This document shows positions 44,440 through 57,100 of a stretch of DNA of 64,000 nt, in pieces (the stretch's first letter is position 1; every line of letters begins with the position of its first letter). Location of the stretch: contig OZ038399.1 of the NCBI GenBank assembly GCA_964036045.1, positions 20,481,670 through 20,545,669 on the forward strand, read 5' to 3'. The notes below the pieces were generated by a model that saw nothing but the letters and a program-made list of their open reading frames with translations, was not told where the DNA came from and searched no databases. The position numbers and the translations under genes are program-made. Origin of the DNA: Eutreptiella sp. 'Long Island Sound 2002'. Taxonomy: Eukaryota; Euglenozoa; Euglenophyceae; Eutreptiales; Eutreptiaceae.

Positions 44440-45530
44440 GCGTGCCACGAAAAACAAAAATGGTATGGCTCTATATACCCTTTATTGTTGGGGGAACGAA
44501 GGAGAGAGCGAGAAGCGGTGGGAGACAGGACAAAGAAATGCATGCACGGCGCGCCCCTCGGTTACAAAAATCCCCACCGGAGCAGGGCGGCGGGTACCGC
44601 AGGTTTACCCGCCCGTCTACCTCTCTCACCGCTGGGCTTGAGAGTCCTTGGGGTGGGGTGGGTTGGCGTATAGCCTGGGGCGGAAGTGGGACGTGTTCTT
44701 TCGGGGGTCTTAATGCCATTCAAACCCCTATCCTTGGGTCTTACTGGAGCGCTCCTACCACCACCAGGACAAAGTCCTGCCCACGATGACGCCCCCCGTC
44801 AAGGGTGCTAACAACGTGGCAAACACTTCCCGAAGGCTCTGCCGGGTTGTGTGCATGGTGGTGTTTACAAGGTTTCGGAGTGCCGCCCCGTACCGAAACC
44901 ACGACCCCACGACCGTCCCTGACCCGTGACCCAAGCCCGTGAGCTAAAACATTTGCTCAAACATGGGCGAAGGCTTGAAACATTGAGTGGGTTGGCGGGT
45001 ACAACCCATTTTCCCTTTTTGAAGTGGACGTGGTGGTTTTCCACCGATTTGCCCTTGTCCGCACGAGGGTAAGTATACAGGGTACAAAGTACTCGTGCGG
45101 CTCACATTACATGAAGAAAAAATTTGGTGACGTGCAAAATTGCCACTACATACAGTGAGGACTTAACCTAGAGGGAGGGGTCGTCCTCTACGTACAGGTA
45201 TGCTAATATGAATGGCAATGGGTGCCTTTGCCCCGTCACTCCTTGAGTGGGTGGGGTCTTCAAAGGCTATGGCGTTGCGGATGGCGCCGCCTGGGTATTT
45301 GTCCCCGGTCGCTATGCGTGCCCGGGTTGGGAGTGAGTACCCAGTATTGCCATTGCATGGGGCCGCATGCTGGCTGGGTATGTTTTCTCTTGTTGTTGTT
45401 GAATTTCATGGGTGCTATTCCCGCCTGCAGCGCGAAGGAACAAACAAAGGGAACAATGAGGCGAGTGTGCATATGCATATAATTATGAGAGAGTATGTTG
45501 TTGATATTTTCTCTAGAGCTCCCCACGAGT

Positions 45531-45680
45531 GGACTTGGATTTCCACAACACCCGAGGGGTCCTCTATCCCAACACCCAACCAAACGGGTTGGGATATGGG
45601 CGTGGCATTTTTGTTTGTAGAGACCCGTGCGTGGGCTTGGATTTCCACAACACACACGAGTCCCTCTATCCGTGACACAC
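45531..45680 (+). repeat. Imperfect ~45-bp direct repeat
   Basis: Two copies about 101 bp apart share CTTGGATTTCCACAACAC and a following CCTCTATCC-like segment. They account for the internal similarity seen in the 45212-45739 open frame. No function is apparent. Confidence 0.7.
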
Positions 45681-47128
45681 CAAAACCGGGTGTGCCCGTG
45701 GCCATTGGTAGCGTGCGTGTGTGCATGCCATTATTTTAGTTACGGGATTATAGGGTTGCCTATTACGTGGTTATCACCCGCCCCCCGAACAAGCAAGACC
45801 TAGGTTAACACCTACCTTTGGGGTTTTGTAGCCGTGTACACCGGCCCAAGTTTACACACGGAGGTGTAAACATGAACCGTTATACACGGTGTACAGGGGT
45901 TGGGGGAGTAACACTCCTTCGGGGCGTGTCAGCGTGCCCCCGGGGAGCAGGGTGGGCTGCTACACCAGCGGGACCGTACGGGCGACCTCCCCAATTTGCA
46001 ACATGGAGGTGACCCCCTGCGCTACGGCCCGCCGGTGACACACCCACCGAGTAGGTAACACTCAAGCTAACCTAAGTGTCTACACACACGCCCCCAAGAC
46101 ACACACGAACACCAAGCAACAAGGTGGCGTATCTATACACGTGTTCTATTGTGGATATGTTTACTGTTTGTTGTGTGTACGTGAGTGGTTTGTGGAAACT
46201 CTTGAGCGTGTGGTATGTGTGGCGTGTTCTCATCACGTGCCCCAAGGCCGCCACCGCGAGGTCCACACCCGTGATGCCCTCCGGGCGAGTGTGTACCCCC
46301 GGGCCCTGCCAATGGGTGTGCGCGCACAAGTGTGTCTTGTGTTTGTAGCGTGCATCGCTCTATTATGTGTATATGTATGCGTAATATGGCTCCTAGGTGA
46401 TGGGTTAGAAAGTGAGGTCAGGTTATTATTATATGGTTAACAGGTGTGTCTATTCAAGTGTGTCTACTCACACCCTCATCCCATCTCCGTACCTCCTCGT
46501 TTACCCTCTATGTGGTGCATCACGTGTGACACGTATGCTACAATTACGTCAGGAGCAAAGGACACGGCCCTTGGCTGAGCCGTGCCCACGTAGCCACAAC
46601 CGTGGCTTTCTCACCCTCTCTTTCTCGATCCACACGATGGTACGGCTGCACGACGAATTTTTTTTGTTGTTTGTGGCGGTTCTGTTTCCAAGTGGGCCTT
46701 TGGCTAGGCCTTGTCTCCATCTTTCGCAAGCAAGTGAGCAAGCAAGCTTACATCTTACAAGCAAGAGCTCACTCGTTACTGCAAGCTTTAGGGACAAGCA
46801 CATCAAGAGCATCAAGCACATGCAAGCCCTCATAAACGATCTGAGGCACGAAGGTGGCAGGTGTGGGCATCGTACCCGTGTTTTGACTTGTGCCTTAGTG
46901 TTCTCCGATCATTTACCCTGAGGTCATCGTGGCCTCTTTCCTCTACTCAGTGAGCTACCGCGCGCACTGTGGGGCCATCATGGCCGTGTTTGTTAGTGGC
47001 CTAAGCATGGCACAAGACAGAGGCAGGCACAAGGCAGTCATGCATCGCAAGACAACATCAAAACATAAGTTGTCAATCACAGAGTTCACTATGTCAGTTT
47101 GTGTGAAAATCCTCTGTTGTGGCTGTAA

Positions 47129-47197
47129 GGACTGTTACCACAGTTGCCCCGCGTTGCATTGCAGGACAGGACCGGTAGCCCCCCGTGGTAACAGTCC
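47129..47197. repeat. 13-bp perfect inverted repeat
   Basis: GGACTGTTACCAC at 47129-47141 is the exact reverse complement of GTGGTAACAGTCC at 47185-47197, with a 43-base loop. Transcribed, it would form a stable stem upstream of the polypurine tract. Confidence 0.75.
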
Positions 47198-47589
47198 CCT
47201 GGCCGAGGGCCATCAAGTTTTGTGGGTGCTTCATCATTGTTTCCCTGGCCTCTATCTCTGCTTTCCCACGTGCTCCCTGTTGCAGGCACAGTCCTACGTT
47301 ACTGTCAGGCACTCCCGTCACTGTTCCTGGCAGTTTTTCCAAAAAGTGAAAATTTGGCACTGTCGCGTTGCACCGTTTTGCGGGTACCGTTACCTTCAGA
47401 ATTGTTTAAAAGTGTGATTTCACTTTGCCTTTAGTTTTAATTCTGTAAAAAACTACCAATTTTACCTGCTGGACCCCACAATGCCTTTTGCGACACGCGG
47501 GGACCAGACTCTGCGCGCAACAGCTCGCGACTTCGCCAACTATTTACTGCGGGATTTGCGGGATTCCGCTGATGATTTTCGGCATTTCG

Positions 47590-47675
47590 GCGGTGGTTCG
47601 ATTCCCACCGATCGGGAGTACTTCAGCGGCCGTGCGGCCGATGCGCAAATGGTCAGTACAGGTTCGAATCCCTCT
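47590..47675 (+). promoter_or_regulatory. Paired B-box-like motifs with TTCGA loops
   Basis: GGTTCGATTCC at 47595-47605 and GGTTCGAATCC at 47661-47671 both match the pol III internal B-box consensus GGTTCGANTCC exactly. Each can sit in a hairpin with an 8-base loop: the first has a 6-bp stem CGGTGG/CCACCG, the second a shorter AGG/CCT stem. A tRNA T-loop has 7 bases, and I find no complete acceptor stem or clear A box, so I do not call a tRNA. Confidence 0.45.
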
Positions 47676-47775
47676 GAGGTGACATTGAGGGAATCCGGCA
47701 TTTGATGCATTTATGTAGTTTTGTGACTGCTACGTTCCTCTTGGGCATGTACTTCCTGCCTGTAGCAGTCGTTTT

Positions 47776-47786
47776 AAGTGGGGGGG
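47776..47786 (+). other. Polypurine tract
   Basis: AAGTGGGGGGG lies directly before the TG start of the 3' LTR, which is where a plus-strand primer is expected. It is purine-only except for one T. Its position supports 47787 as the LTR start. Confidence 0.75.
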
Positions 47787-48121
47787 TGAAGCAGGTCACA
47801 ACCCTACCCTAGCATCTTTCCCCTAAGGGATCATTATATGACCCTATATATGGGATATATGGGATATATGGGATGTATGGGATTATCTCTTTCCATTCCT
47901 TTGTTAGGAATATGGGATGTGAGATAGATAAGGCAATAGGGGATCCTTTGTATTTATTGGATTTCTTGGATGCTAGGAGGGATTTCTTATGTGTGCATAT
48001 CAGGTATTTCAGTGGCTATCAGTACCTTACCTGTTTGCAGGATACTATACAGTCATCATACTTCGCTATGTCTTCCTTGTCGAGCTCTGTTGCTGCCCAT
48101 ACCACTGCGACCTCTGCTTCA
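47787..48121 (+). repeat. 3' long terminal repeat
   Basis: 335 bp matching the 5' LTR at all but two positions. Identity extends 10 bp further, to 48131. The copy carries the same ATATATGGG tract and the same terminal inverted repeats. Confidence 0.96.
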
Positions 48122-48131
48122 GGCCCCCCGG

Positions 48132-48145
48132 GTTAAGGCGAACCT
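48132..48145. other. Filler sequence at the 3' element/satellite junction
   Basis: Between the extended LTR identity and the resumed satellite there is a short unmatched stretch. GGTTAAG occurs at 48131-48137 and again at 48146-48152, separated by GCGAACCT. The second copy continues as normal satellite. The 5' junction ends in GAGGG, so no 4-6-bp target duplication is present. Confidence 0.65.
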
Positions 48146-51100
48146 GGTTAAGTGGTCGAGATATGGGCAATACCAATTTGAAATCGGCATTGTGCGGGCA
48201 CGTACTGTTCGGTTCAACCTGGAAATAAGGTTATTCGCGTGCAAGGGAGCCTAAACCTCACATTTGCGCACACGGGCAAATTCGGGCAAATTCTCTGCTA
48301 CACGTGCGGGGTGGTTCGTATGGTACACGAACATCATGATGCACCTTGTTTTGGCCAGAGGGTTGAGTGGTCGAGATATGGGCAATACCAATTTGAAATG
48401 GTCATTGTGCGGGCACGCACTGTTCAGTTCAACCTGAAAATAGCGTCCTTCGCGTGCAAGGGAGCCTAAACCTCCCATTTGCACACACGGGCAAATTCGG
48501 GCAAATTCTCTGCTACACGTGCGACGTGGTTCGTATGGTACACTAACAGCATGATGCAGCTTGTTCTGGCCAGAGGGTTGAGTGGTTGTGATATGGGCAA
48601 TACCAATTTGGAATGGTCATTGTGCGGGCACGTACTGTTCAGTTCAACCTGAAAATAGCGTCACTCGTGTGCAAGGGAGCCTGAACCTCACATTTCCACA
48701 CACGGGCGAACTGGGACAAATTCTCTGCTACACGTGCGAGGTGGTTCGTATGGTACACGAATAGCATGATGCAGCTTGTTGTGGCCAGAGAGTTGAGTGG
48801 TTGAGATATGGGCAATACTAAATTGAAACGGCCATTGTGCGGGCACGTACTGTTCAGTTCAACCTGAAAATAGCGTCCTTCGCGTGCAAGGTAGCCTAAA
48901 CCTCACATTTCCACACACGGGCAAATTCGGGCAAATTCTCTGCTACACGTGCGACGTGGTTCGTATGGTACACGAATAGCATGATGCAGCTTGTTGTGGC
49001 CAGAGGGTTGGGTGGTTGAGATATGGGCAATACCAAATTGAAACGGCCATTGGGCGGGCACGTACTGTGAAGTTCAACCTGAAAATAGCGTCCTTCGCGT
49101 GCAAGGGAGCCTAAACCTCACATTTGCACACACGGGCAAATTCGGGCAAATTCTCTGCTACACGTGCGACGTGGTTCATATGGTACACGAATAGCATGAT
49201 GCAGGTTGTTGTGGCCAGAGGTTTGAGTGGTTGAGATATGGGCAATACCAAATTGAAACGGGTATTGTGCGGGCACGTACTATTCAGTTTAACCTGAAAA
49301 TGGCGTCATTCGCGTGCAAGGGAGCCCAAAACCCACATATGCGCACACGGGCAAATTCGAGCAAATTCTCTGCTACACGTGCGACGTGGTTCGTATGGTA
49401 CACGAAAAGCATGATGCAGCTTGTTCTGGCCGGAGGGTTGAGTGGTTGTGATATGGGCAATACCAATTTGAAATGGGCATTGTGCGGGCACGTATCGTGA
49501 AGTTCAACCTGAAAATAGCGTCATTCGCGTGCAAGGGAGCCTGAACCTCACATTTGCACGCACCTGCAAATTCGGGCAAATTCTCTGCTACACGTGCGAC
49601 GTGGTTCGTATGGTACGCGAACAGCATGATGCACCTTGTTCTGGCCGGAGGGTTGAGTGGTTGTGATATGGGCAATACCAATTTGAAATCGGCATTGTGC
49701 GGGCACGTACTGTTCGGTTCAACCTGGAAATAAGGTTATTCGCGTGCAAGGGAGCCTGAACCTCACATTTGCGCACACGGGCAAATTCGGGCAAATTCTC
49801 TGCTACACGTGCGGGGTGGTTCGTATGGTACACGAACATCATGATGCACCTTGTTTTGGCCAGAGGGTTGAGTGGTCCAGATATGGGCAATACCAATTTG
49901 ATATGGTCATTGGGCGGGCCGCACTGTTCAGTTCAAGCTGAAAATAGCGTCCTTCGCGTGCAAGGGAGCCTAAACCTCACATTTGCACACAGGGGCAAAT
50001 TCGGGCAAATTCTCTGCTACACGTGCGACGTGGTTCGTATGGTACACGAACAGCATGATGCAGCTTGTTCTGGCCAGAGGGTTGAGTGGTCGCGGTATGG
50101 GCACCACCAATTTGAAATGGGCATTGTGCGGGCACGTACTGTGAAGTTCAACCTGAAAATAGCGTCCTTCGCGTGCAAGGGAGCCTAAACCTCACATTTG
50201 CACACACGGGCAAATTCGGGCAAATTCTCTGCTACATGTGCGAGGTGGTTCGTATGGTACACGAACATCATGATGCACCTTGTTTAGACCAGGGGGTTGA
50301 GTGGTCGAGATATGGGCAATACCAATTTGGAATGGTCATTGTGCGGGCACGCACTGTTCAGTTCAACCTGAAAATAGCGTCCTTCACGTGCAAGGGAGCC
50401 TAAACCTCACATTTGCACACACGGGCAAATTCGGGCAAATTCTCTGCTACACGTGCGACGTGGTTCGTATGGTACACGAACAGCATGATGCAGCTTGTTC
50501 TGGCCGGAGGGTTGAGTGGTTGTGATATGGGCAATACCAATTTGAAATGGGCATTGTGCGGGCACGTACTGTGAAGTTCAACCTGAAAATAGCGTCATTC
50601 GCGTGCAAGGGAGCCTAAAGCCCAGATTTGCGCACACGGGCAAATTCGGGCAAATTCTCTGCTACACGTGCGATGTGGTTCGTATGGTACACGAACAACA
50701 TGCTGCAGCTTGTTCTGGGCAGAGGGTTAAGTGGTCGAGATATGGGCAATACCAATTTGAAATGGGCATTGTGCGGGCACGTACTGTTCGGTTCAACCTG
50801 GAAATAAGGTTATTCGCGTGCAAGGGAGCCTGCACCTCACATTTGCGCACACGGGCAAATTCGGGCAAATTCTCTGCTACACGTGCGGGGTGGTTCGTAT
50901 GGTACACGAACATCATGATGCACCTTGTTTTGGCCAGAGGGTTGAGTGGTCGAGATATGGGCAATACCAATTTGAAATGGTCATTGTGCGGGCACGCACT
51001 GTTCAGTTCAACCTGAAAATAGCGTCCTTCGCGTGCAAGGGAGCCTAAACCTCACATTTGCACACACGGGCAAATTCGGGCAAATGCTCTGCTACACGTG

Positions 51101-54100
51101 CGACGTGGTTCGTATGGTACACGAACAGCATGATGCAGCTTGTTCTGGCCAGAGGGTTGAGTGGTTGTGATATGGGCAATACCAATTTGAAATGGGCATT
51201 GTGCGGGCACGTACTGTTCAGTTCAACCTGAAAATAGCGTCACTCGTGTGCAAGGGAGCCTGAACCTCACATTTCCACACACGGGCGAATCGGGACAAAT
51301 TCTCTGCTACACGTGCGACGTGGTTCGTATGGTACACGAATAGCATGTTGCAGCTTGTTGTGGCCAGAGGGTTGAGTGGTTGTGAGATGGGCAATACCAA
51401 ATTGAAACGGCCATTGTGCGGGCACGTACTGTTCAGTTCAACCTGAAAATAGCGTCCTTCGCGTGCAAGGGAGCCTAAACCTCACATTTGCACACACGGG
51501 CAAATTCGGGCAAATTCTCTGCTACACGTGCGACGTGGTTCGTATTGTACACGAATAGCATGATGCAGCTTGTTGTGGCCAGAGGGTTGAGTGGTTGAGA
51601 TATGGGCAATACCAATTTGGAATGGGCATTGTGCGGGCACGTACTGTGAAGTTCAACCTGAAAATAGCGTCATTCGCGTGCAAGGGAGCCTAAACCTCAC
51701 ATTTGCACACACGGGCAAATTCGGGCAAATTCTCTGCTACACGTGCGACGTGGTTCGTATGGTACACGAATAGCATGATGCAGCTTGTTGTGGCCAGAGG
51801 GTTGAGTGGTTGAGATATGGGCAATACCAATTTGAAATGGGCATTGTGCGGGCACGTACTGTGAAGTTCAACCTGAAAATAGCGTCATTCGCGTGCAAGG
51901 GAGCCTGAACCTCACATTTGCACACACGGGCAAATTCGGGCAAATACTCTGCTACACGTGCGACGTGGTTCGTATGGTACACGAACATCATGATGCAGCT
52001 TGTTCTGGCTAGAGGGTTGAGTGGTTGTGATATGGGCAATACCAATTTGAAATGGGCATTGTGCGGGCACGTACTGTTCAGTTCAACCTGAAAATAGCGT
52101 CACTCGTGTGCAAGGGAGCCTGAGCCTCACATTTCCACACACGGGCCTATTGGGACAAATTCTCTGCTACACGTGCGACGTGGTTCGTATGGTACACGAA
52201 TAGCATGATGCAGCTTGTTGTGGCCAGAGGGTTGAGTGGTTGTGATATGGGCAATACCAAATTGAAACGGCCATTGTGCGGGCACGTACTGTTCAGTTCA
52301 ACCTGAAAATAGCGTCCTTCGCGTGCAAGGGAGCCTAAACCTCACATTTGCACACACGGGCAAATTCGGGCGAATTCTCTGCTACATGTGCGACGTGGTT
52401 CGTATTGTACACGAATAGCATGATGCAGCTTGTTGTGGCCAGAGGGTTGAGTGGTTGAGATATGGGCAATATAAATTTGAAATGGGCATTGTGCGGGCAC
52501 GTACTGTGAAGTTCAACCTGAAAATAGCGTCATTCGCGTGCAAGGGAGCCTGAACCTCACATTTGCACACACGGGCAAATTCGGGCAAATTCTCTGCTAC
52601 ATGTGCGAGGTGGTTCGTATGGTACACGAACATCATGATGCACCTTGTTTTGACCAGGGGGTTGAGTGGTCGAGATATGGGCAATACCAATTTGAAATGG
52701 TCATTGTGCGGGCACGCACTGTTCAGTTCAACCTGAAAATAGCGTCCTTCACGTGCAAGGGAGCCTAAACCTCACATTTGCACACACGGGCAAATTCGGG
52801 CAAATTCTCTGCTACACGTGCGATGTGGTTTGTATGGTACACTAACAGCATGATGCAGCTTGTTCTGGCCAGAGGGTTGAGTGGTCGCGATATGGGCAAC
52901 ACCAATTTGAAATGGGCATTGTGCGGGCACGTACTGTTCAGTTCAACCTGAAAATAGCGTCACTCGTGTGCAAGGGAGCCTGAACCTCACATTTCCACAC
53001 ACGGGCGAATCGGGACAAATTCTCTGCTACACGTGCGACGTGGTTCGTATGGTACACGAATAGCATGTTGCAGCTTGTTGTGGCCAGAGGGTTGAGTGGT
53101 TGTGAGATGGGCAATACCAAATTGAAACGGCCATTGTGCGGGCACGTACTGTTCAGTTCAACCTGAAAATAGCGTCCTTCGCGTGCAAGGGAGCCTAAAC
53201 CTCACATTTGCACACACGGGCAAATTCGGGCAAATTCTCTGCTACACGTGCGACGTGGTTCGTATTGTACACGAATAGCATGATGCAGCTTGTTGTGGCC
53301 AGAGGGTTGAGTGGTTGAGATATGGGCAATACCAATTTGAAATGGGCATTGTGCGGGCACGTACTGTGAAGTTCAACCTGAAAATACCGTCATTCGCGTG
53401 CAAGGGAGCCTAAACCTCACATTTGCACACACGGGCAAATTCGGGCAAATTCTCTGCTACACGTGCGACGTGGTTCGTATTGTACACGAATAGCATGATG
53501 CAGCTTGTTGTGGCCAGAGGGTTGAGTGGTTGAGATATGGGCAATACCAATTTGAAATGGGCATTGTGCGGGCACGTACTGTGAAGTTCAACCTGAAAAT
53601 AGCGTCATTCGCGTGCAAGGGAGCCTGAACCTCACATTTGCACACACGGGCAAATTCGGGCAAATTCTCTGCTACACGTGCGACGTGGTTCGTATGGTAC
53701 ACGAACATCATGATGCAGCTTGTTCTGGCTAGAGGGTTGAGTGGTTGTGATATGGGCAATACCAATTTGAAATGGGCATTGTGCGGGCACGTACTGTTCA
53801 GTTCAACCTGAAAATAGCGTCACTCGTGTGCAAGGGAGCCTGAGCCTCACATTTCCACACACGGGCCTATTGGGACAAATTCTCTGCTACACGTGCGACG
53901 TGGTTCGTATGGTACACGAATAGCATGATGCAGCTTGTTGTGGCCAGAGGGTTGAGTGGTTGTGATATGGGCAATACCAAATTGAAACGGCCATTGTGCG
54001 GGCACGTACTGTTTAGTTCAACCTGAAAATAGCGTCCTTCGCGTGCAAGGGAGCCTAAACCTCACATTTGCACACACGGGCAAATTCGGGCGAATTCTCT

Positions 54101-57100
54101 GCTACATGTGCGACGTGGTTCGTATTGTACACGAATAGCATGATGCAGCTTGTTGTGGCCAGAGGGTTGAGTGGTTGAGATATGGGCAATATAAATTTGA
54201 AATGGGCATTGTGCGGGCACGTACTGTGAAGTTCAACCTGAAAATAGCGTCATTCGCGTGCAAGGGAGCCTGAACCTCACATTTGCACACACGGGCAAAT
54301 TCGGGCAAATTCTCTGCTACATGTGCGAGGTGGTTCGTATGGTACACGAACATCATGATGCACCTTGTTTTGACCAGGGGGTTGAGTGGTCGAGATATGG
54401 GCAATACCAATTTGAAATGGTCATTGTGCGGGCACGCACTGTTCAGTTCAACCTGAAAATAGCGTCCTTCACGTGCAAGGGAGCCTAAACCTCACATTTG
54501 CACACACGGGCAAATTCGGGCAAATTCTCTGCTACACGTGCGATGTGGTTTGTATGGTACACTAACAGCATGATGCAGCTTGTTCTGGCCAGAGGGTTGA
54601 GTGGTCGCGATATGGGCAACACCAATTTGAAATGGGCATTGTGCGGGCACGTACTGTTCAGTTCAACCTGAAAATAGCGTCACTCGTGTGCAAGGGAGCC
54701 TGAACCTCACATTTGCACACACGGGCAAATTCGGGCAAATTCTCTGCTACACGTGCTAGGTGGTTCGTATGGTACACGAACATCATGATGCACCTTGTTT
54801 TGACCAGGGGGTTGAGTGGTCGAGATATGGGCAATACCAATTTGGAATGGTCATTGTGCGGGCACGCACTGTTCAGTTCAACCTGAAAATAGCGTCCTTC
54901 ACGTGCAAGGGAGCCTAAACCTCACATTTGCACACACGGGCAAATTCGGGGAAATTCTCTGCTACACGTGCGACGTGGTTCGTATGGTACGCGAACAGCA
55001 TGATGCACCTTGTTCTGGCCGGAGGGTTGAGGGGTTGTGATATGGGCAATACCAATTTGAAATGGGCATTGTGCGGGCACGTACTGTGAAGTTCAACCTG
55101 AACGTAGCGTCGTTCACCTGCAAGGGAGCCTAAACCTCACATTTGCACACACGGGCAAATTCGGGCAAATTCTCTGCTACACGTGCTAGGTGGTTCGTAT
55201 GGTACACGAACATCATGATGCACCTTGTTTTGACCAGGGGGTTGAGTGGTCGAGATATGGGCAATACCAATTTGGAATGGTCATTGTGCGGGCACGCACT
55301 GTTCGGTTCAACCTGAAAATAGCGTCCTTCACGTGCAAGGGAGCCTAAACCTCACATTTGCACACACGGGCAAATTCGGGCAAATTCTCTGCTACACGTG
55401 CGACGTGGTTCGTATGGTACACTAACAGCATGATGCAGCTTCTTCTGGCAGGAGGGTTGAGTGGTTGTGATATGGGTAATACCGATTTGAAATCGGCATT
55501 GTGCGGGCACGTACTGTTCGGTTCAACCTAGAAATAAGGTTATTCGCGTGCAAGGGAGCCTGAACCTCACATTTGCACACACGGGCAAATTCGGGCAAAT
55601 TCTCTGCTACACGTGCGACGTGGTTCGTATGGTACACGAACAACATGATGCAGCTTGTTCTGGCCGGAGGGTTGAGTGGTTGTGATATGGGCAATACCAA
55701 TTTGAAATGGGCATGGTGCGGGCACGTACTGTGAAGTTCAACCTGAAAATAGCGTCATTCGCGTGCAAGGGAGCCTAAAGCCCAGATTTGCGCACACGGG
55801 CAAATTCGGGCAAATTCTCTGCTACACGTGCGACGTGGTTCGTATGGTACGCGAACAGCATAATGCACCTTGTTCTGGCCGGAGGGTTGAGTGGTTGTGA
55901 TATGGGCAATACCAATTTGGAATGGTCATTTTGCGGGCACGCACTGTTCAGTTCAACCTGAAAATAGCGTCACTCGTGTGCAAGGGAGCCTGAACCTCAC
56001 ATTTGCACACACGGGCAAATTCGGGCAAATTCTCTGCTACATGTGCGAGGTGGTTCGTATGGTACACGAACAACATGATGCACCTTGTTGTGGCCAGAGG
56101 GTTGAGTGGTTGAGATATGGGCAATACCAATTTGAAATGGGCATGGTGCGGGCACGTACTGTGAAGTTCAACCTGAAAATAGCGTCACTCGTGTGCAAGG
56201 GAGCCTAAAGCCCAGATTTGCACACACGGGCAAATTCGGGCAAATTCTCTGCTACACGTGCGATGTGGTTCGTATGATACACGAACAGCATGATGCAGCT
56301 TGTTCTGGCCAGAGGGTTGAGTGGTCGCGATATGGGCAACACCAATTTGAAATGGTCATTGTGCGGGCACGCACTGTTCAGTTCAACCTGAAAATAGCGT
56401 CCTTCGCCTGCAAGGGAGCCTAAACCTCACATTTGCACACACGGGCAAATTCGGGCAAATTCTCTGCTACATGTGCGAGGTGGTTCGTATGGTACACGAA
56501 CATCATGATGCACCTTGTTTTGACCAGGGGGTTGAGTGGTCGAGATATGGGCAATACCAATTTGGAATGGTCGTTGTGCGGGCACGCACTGTTCAGTTCA
56601 ACCTGAAAATAGCGTCACTCGTGTGCAAGGGAGCCTGAACCTCACATTTGCACACACGGGCAAATTCGGGCAAATTCTCTGTTACACGTGCGACGTGGTT
56701 CGTATGGTACACGAACAGCATGATGCAGCTTGTTCTGGCCGGAGGGTTGAGTGGTTGTGATATGGGCAATACCAATTTGAAATGGTCATTGTGCGGGCAC
56801 GCACTGTTCAGTTCAACCTGAAAATAGCGTCACTCGTGTGCAAGGGAGCCTAAACCTCACATTTGCACACACGGGGAAATTCGGGCAAATTCTCTGCTAC
56901 ACGTGCGAGGTGGTTCGTATGGTACACGAACATCGTGATGCACCTTGTTTTGGCCAGAGGGTTGAGTGGTCAAGATATGGGCAATACCAATTTGAAATGG
57001 TCATTGTGCGGGCACGCACTGTTCGGTTCAACCTGAAAATAGCGTCCTTCACGTGCAAGGGAGCCTAAACCTCACATTTGCAGACACGGGCAAATTCGGG

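Larger units (their letters stand above)
44440..47775. other. Long 3' internal region, apparently non-coding
   Basis: About 3.3 kb between the pol stop and the polypurine tract, unusually long for a chromovirus. Open frames of up to 175 codons (45212-45739, 46412-46921) have no recognisable domains or transmembrane pattern, so I do not call an envelope gene. It is AT-richer than the arrays. Notable contents are a hairpin TAGAGG/CCTCTA at 45169-45190, a ~45-bp direct repeat near 45531 and 45632, an inverted repeat at 47129-47197 and two B-box-like motifs at 47595-47671. Confidence 0.7.
30794..48131 (+). mobile_element. Giant Ty3/Gypsy chromovirus LTR retrotransposon
   Basis: A ~17.3-kb element bounded by 335-bp direct repeats that begin TGAAGCAG and end CTGCTTCA; identity continues 10 bp further at both 3' ends. 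Inside, in order: PBS-like site, acidic Pro-rich ORF1, Gag-like ORF, protease-like region, PPY-containing domain, a 127-bp tandem array, a structured gap, then RT, RNase H, integrase and chromodomain, a long 3' non-coding region and a polypurine tract. RT before integrase, and a C-terminal chromodomain, identify a chromovirus. It lies inside one satellite monomer. The LTRs differ at only two sites, both transitions (31018 G versus A, 31114 A versus G in the 3' copy), which implies recent insertion. The coding region is nevertheless interrupted several times. Confidence 0.95.

Noticed and set aside
45212-46921. Envelope or accessory gene after pol
   Set aside because: The two open frames there (175 and 169 codons) lack signal peptide, transmembrane and known-domain features, and one contains a simple direct duplication.
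47560-47615. Hammerhead-like core (CTGATGA at about 47567)
   Set aside because: The required GAAA and matching stems do not follow, so there is no ribozyme fold I can support.
47590-47705. Intact tRNA gene at the B-box motifs
   Set aside because: The loops are 8 rather than 7 bases, the T stems do not pair correctly in tRNA register, and no acceptor or anticodon arm is visible.
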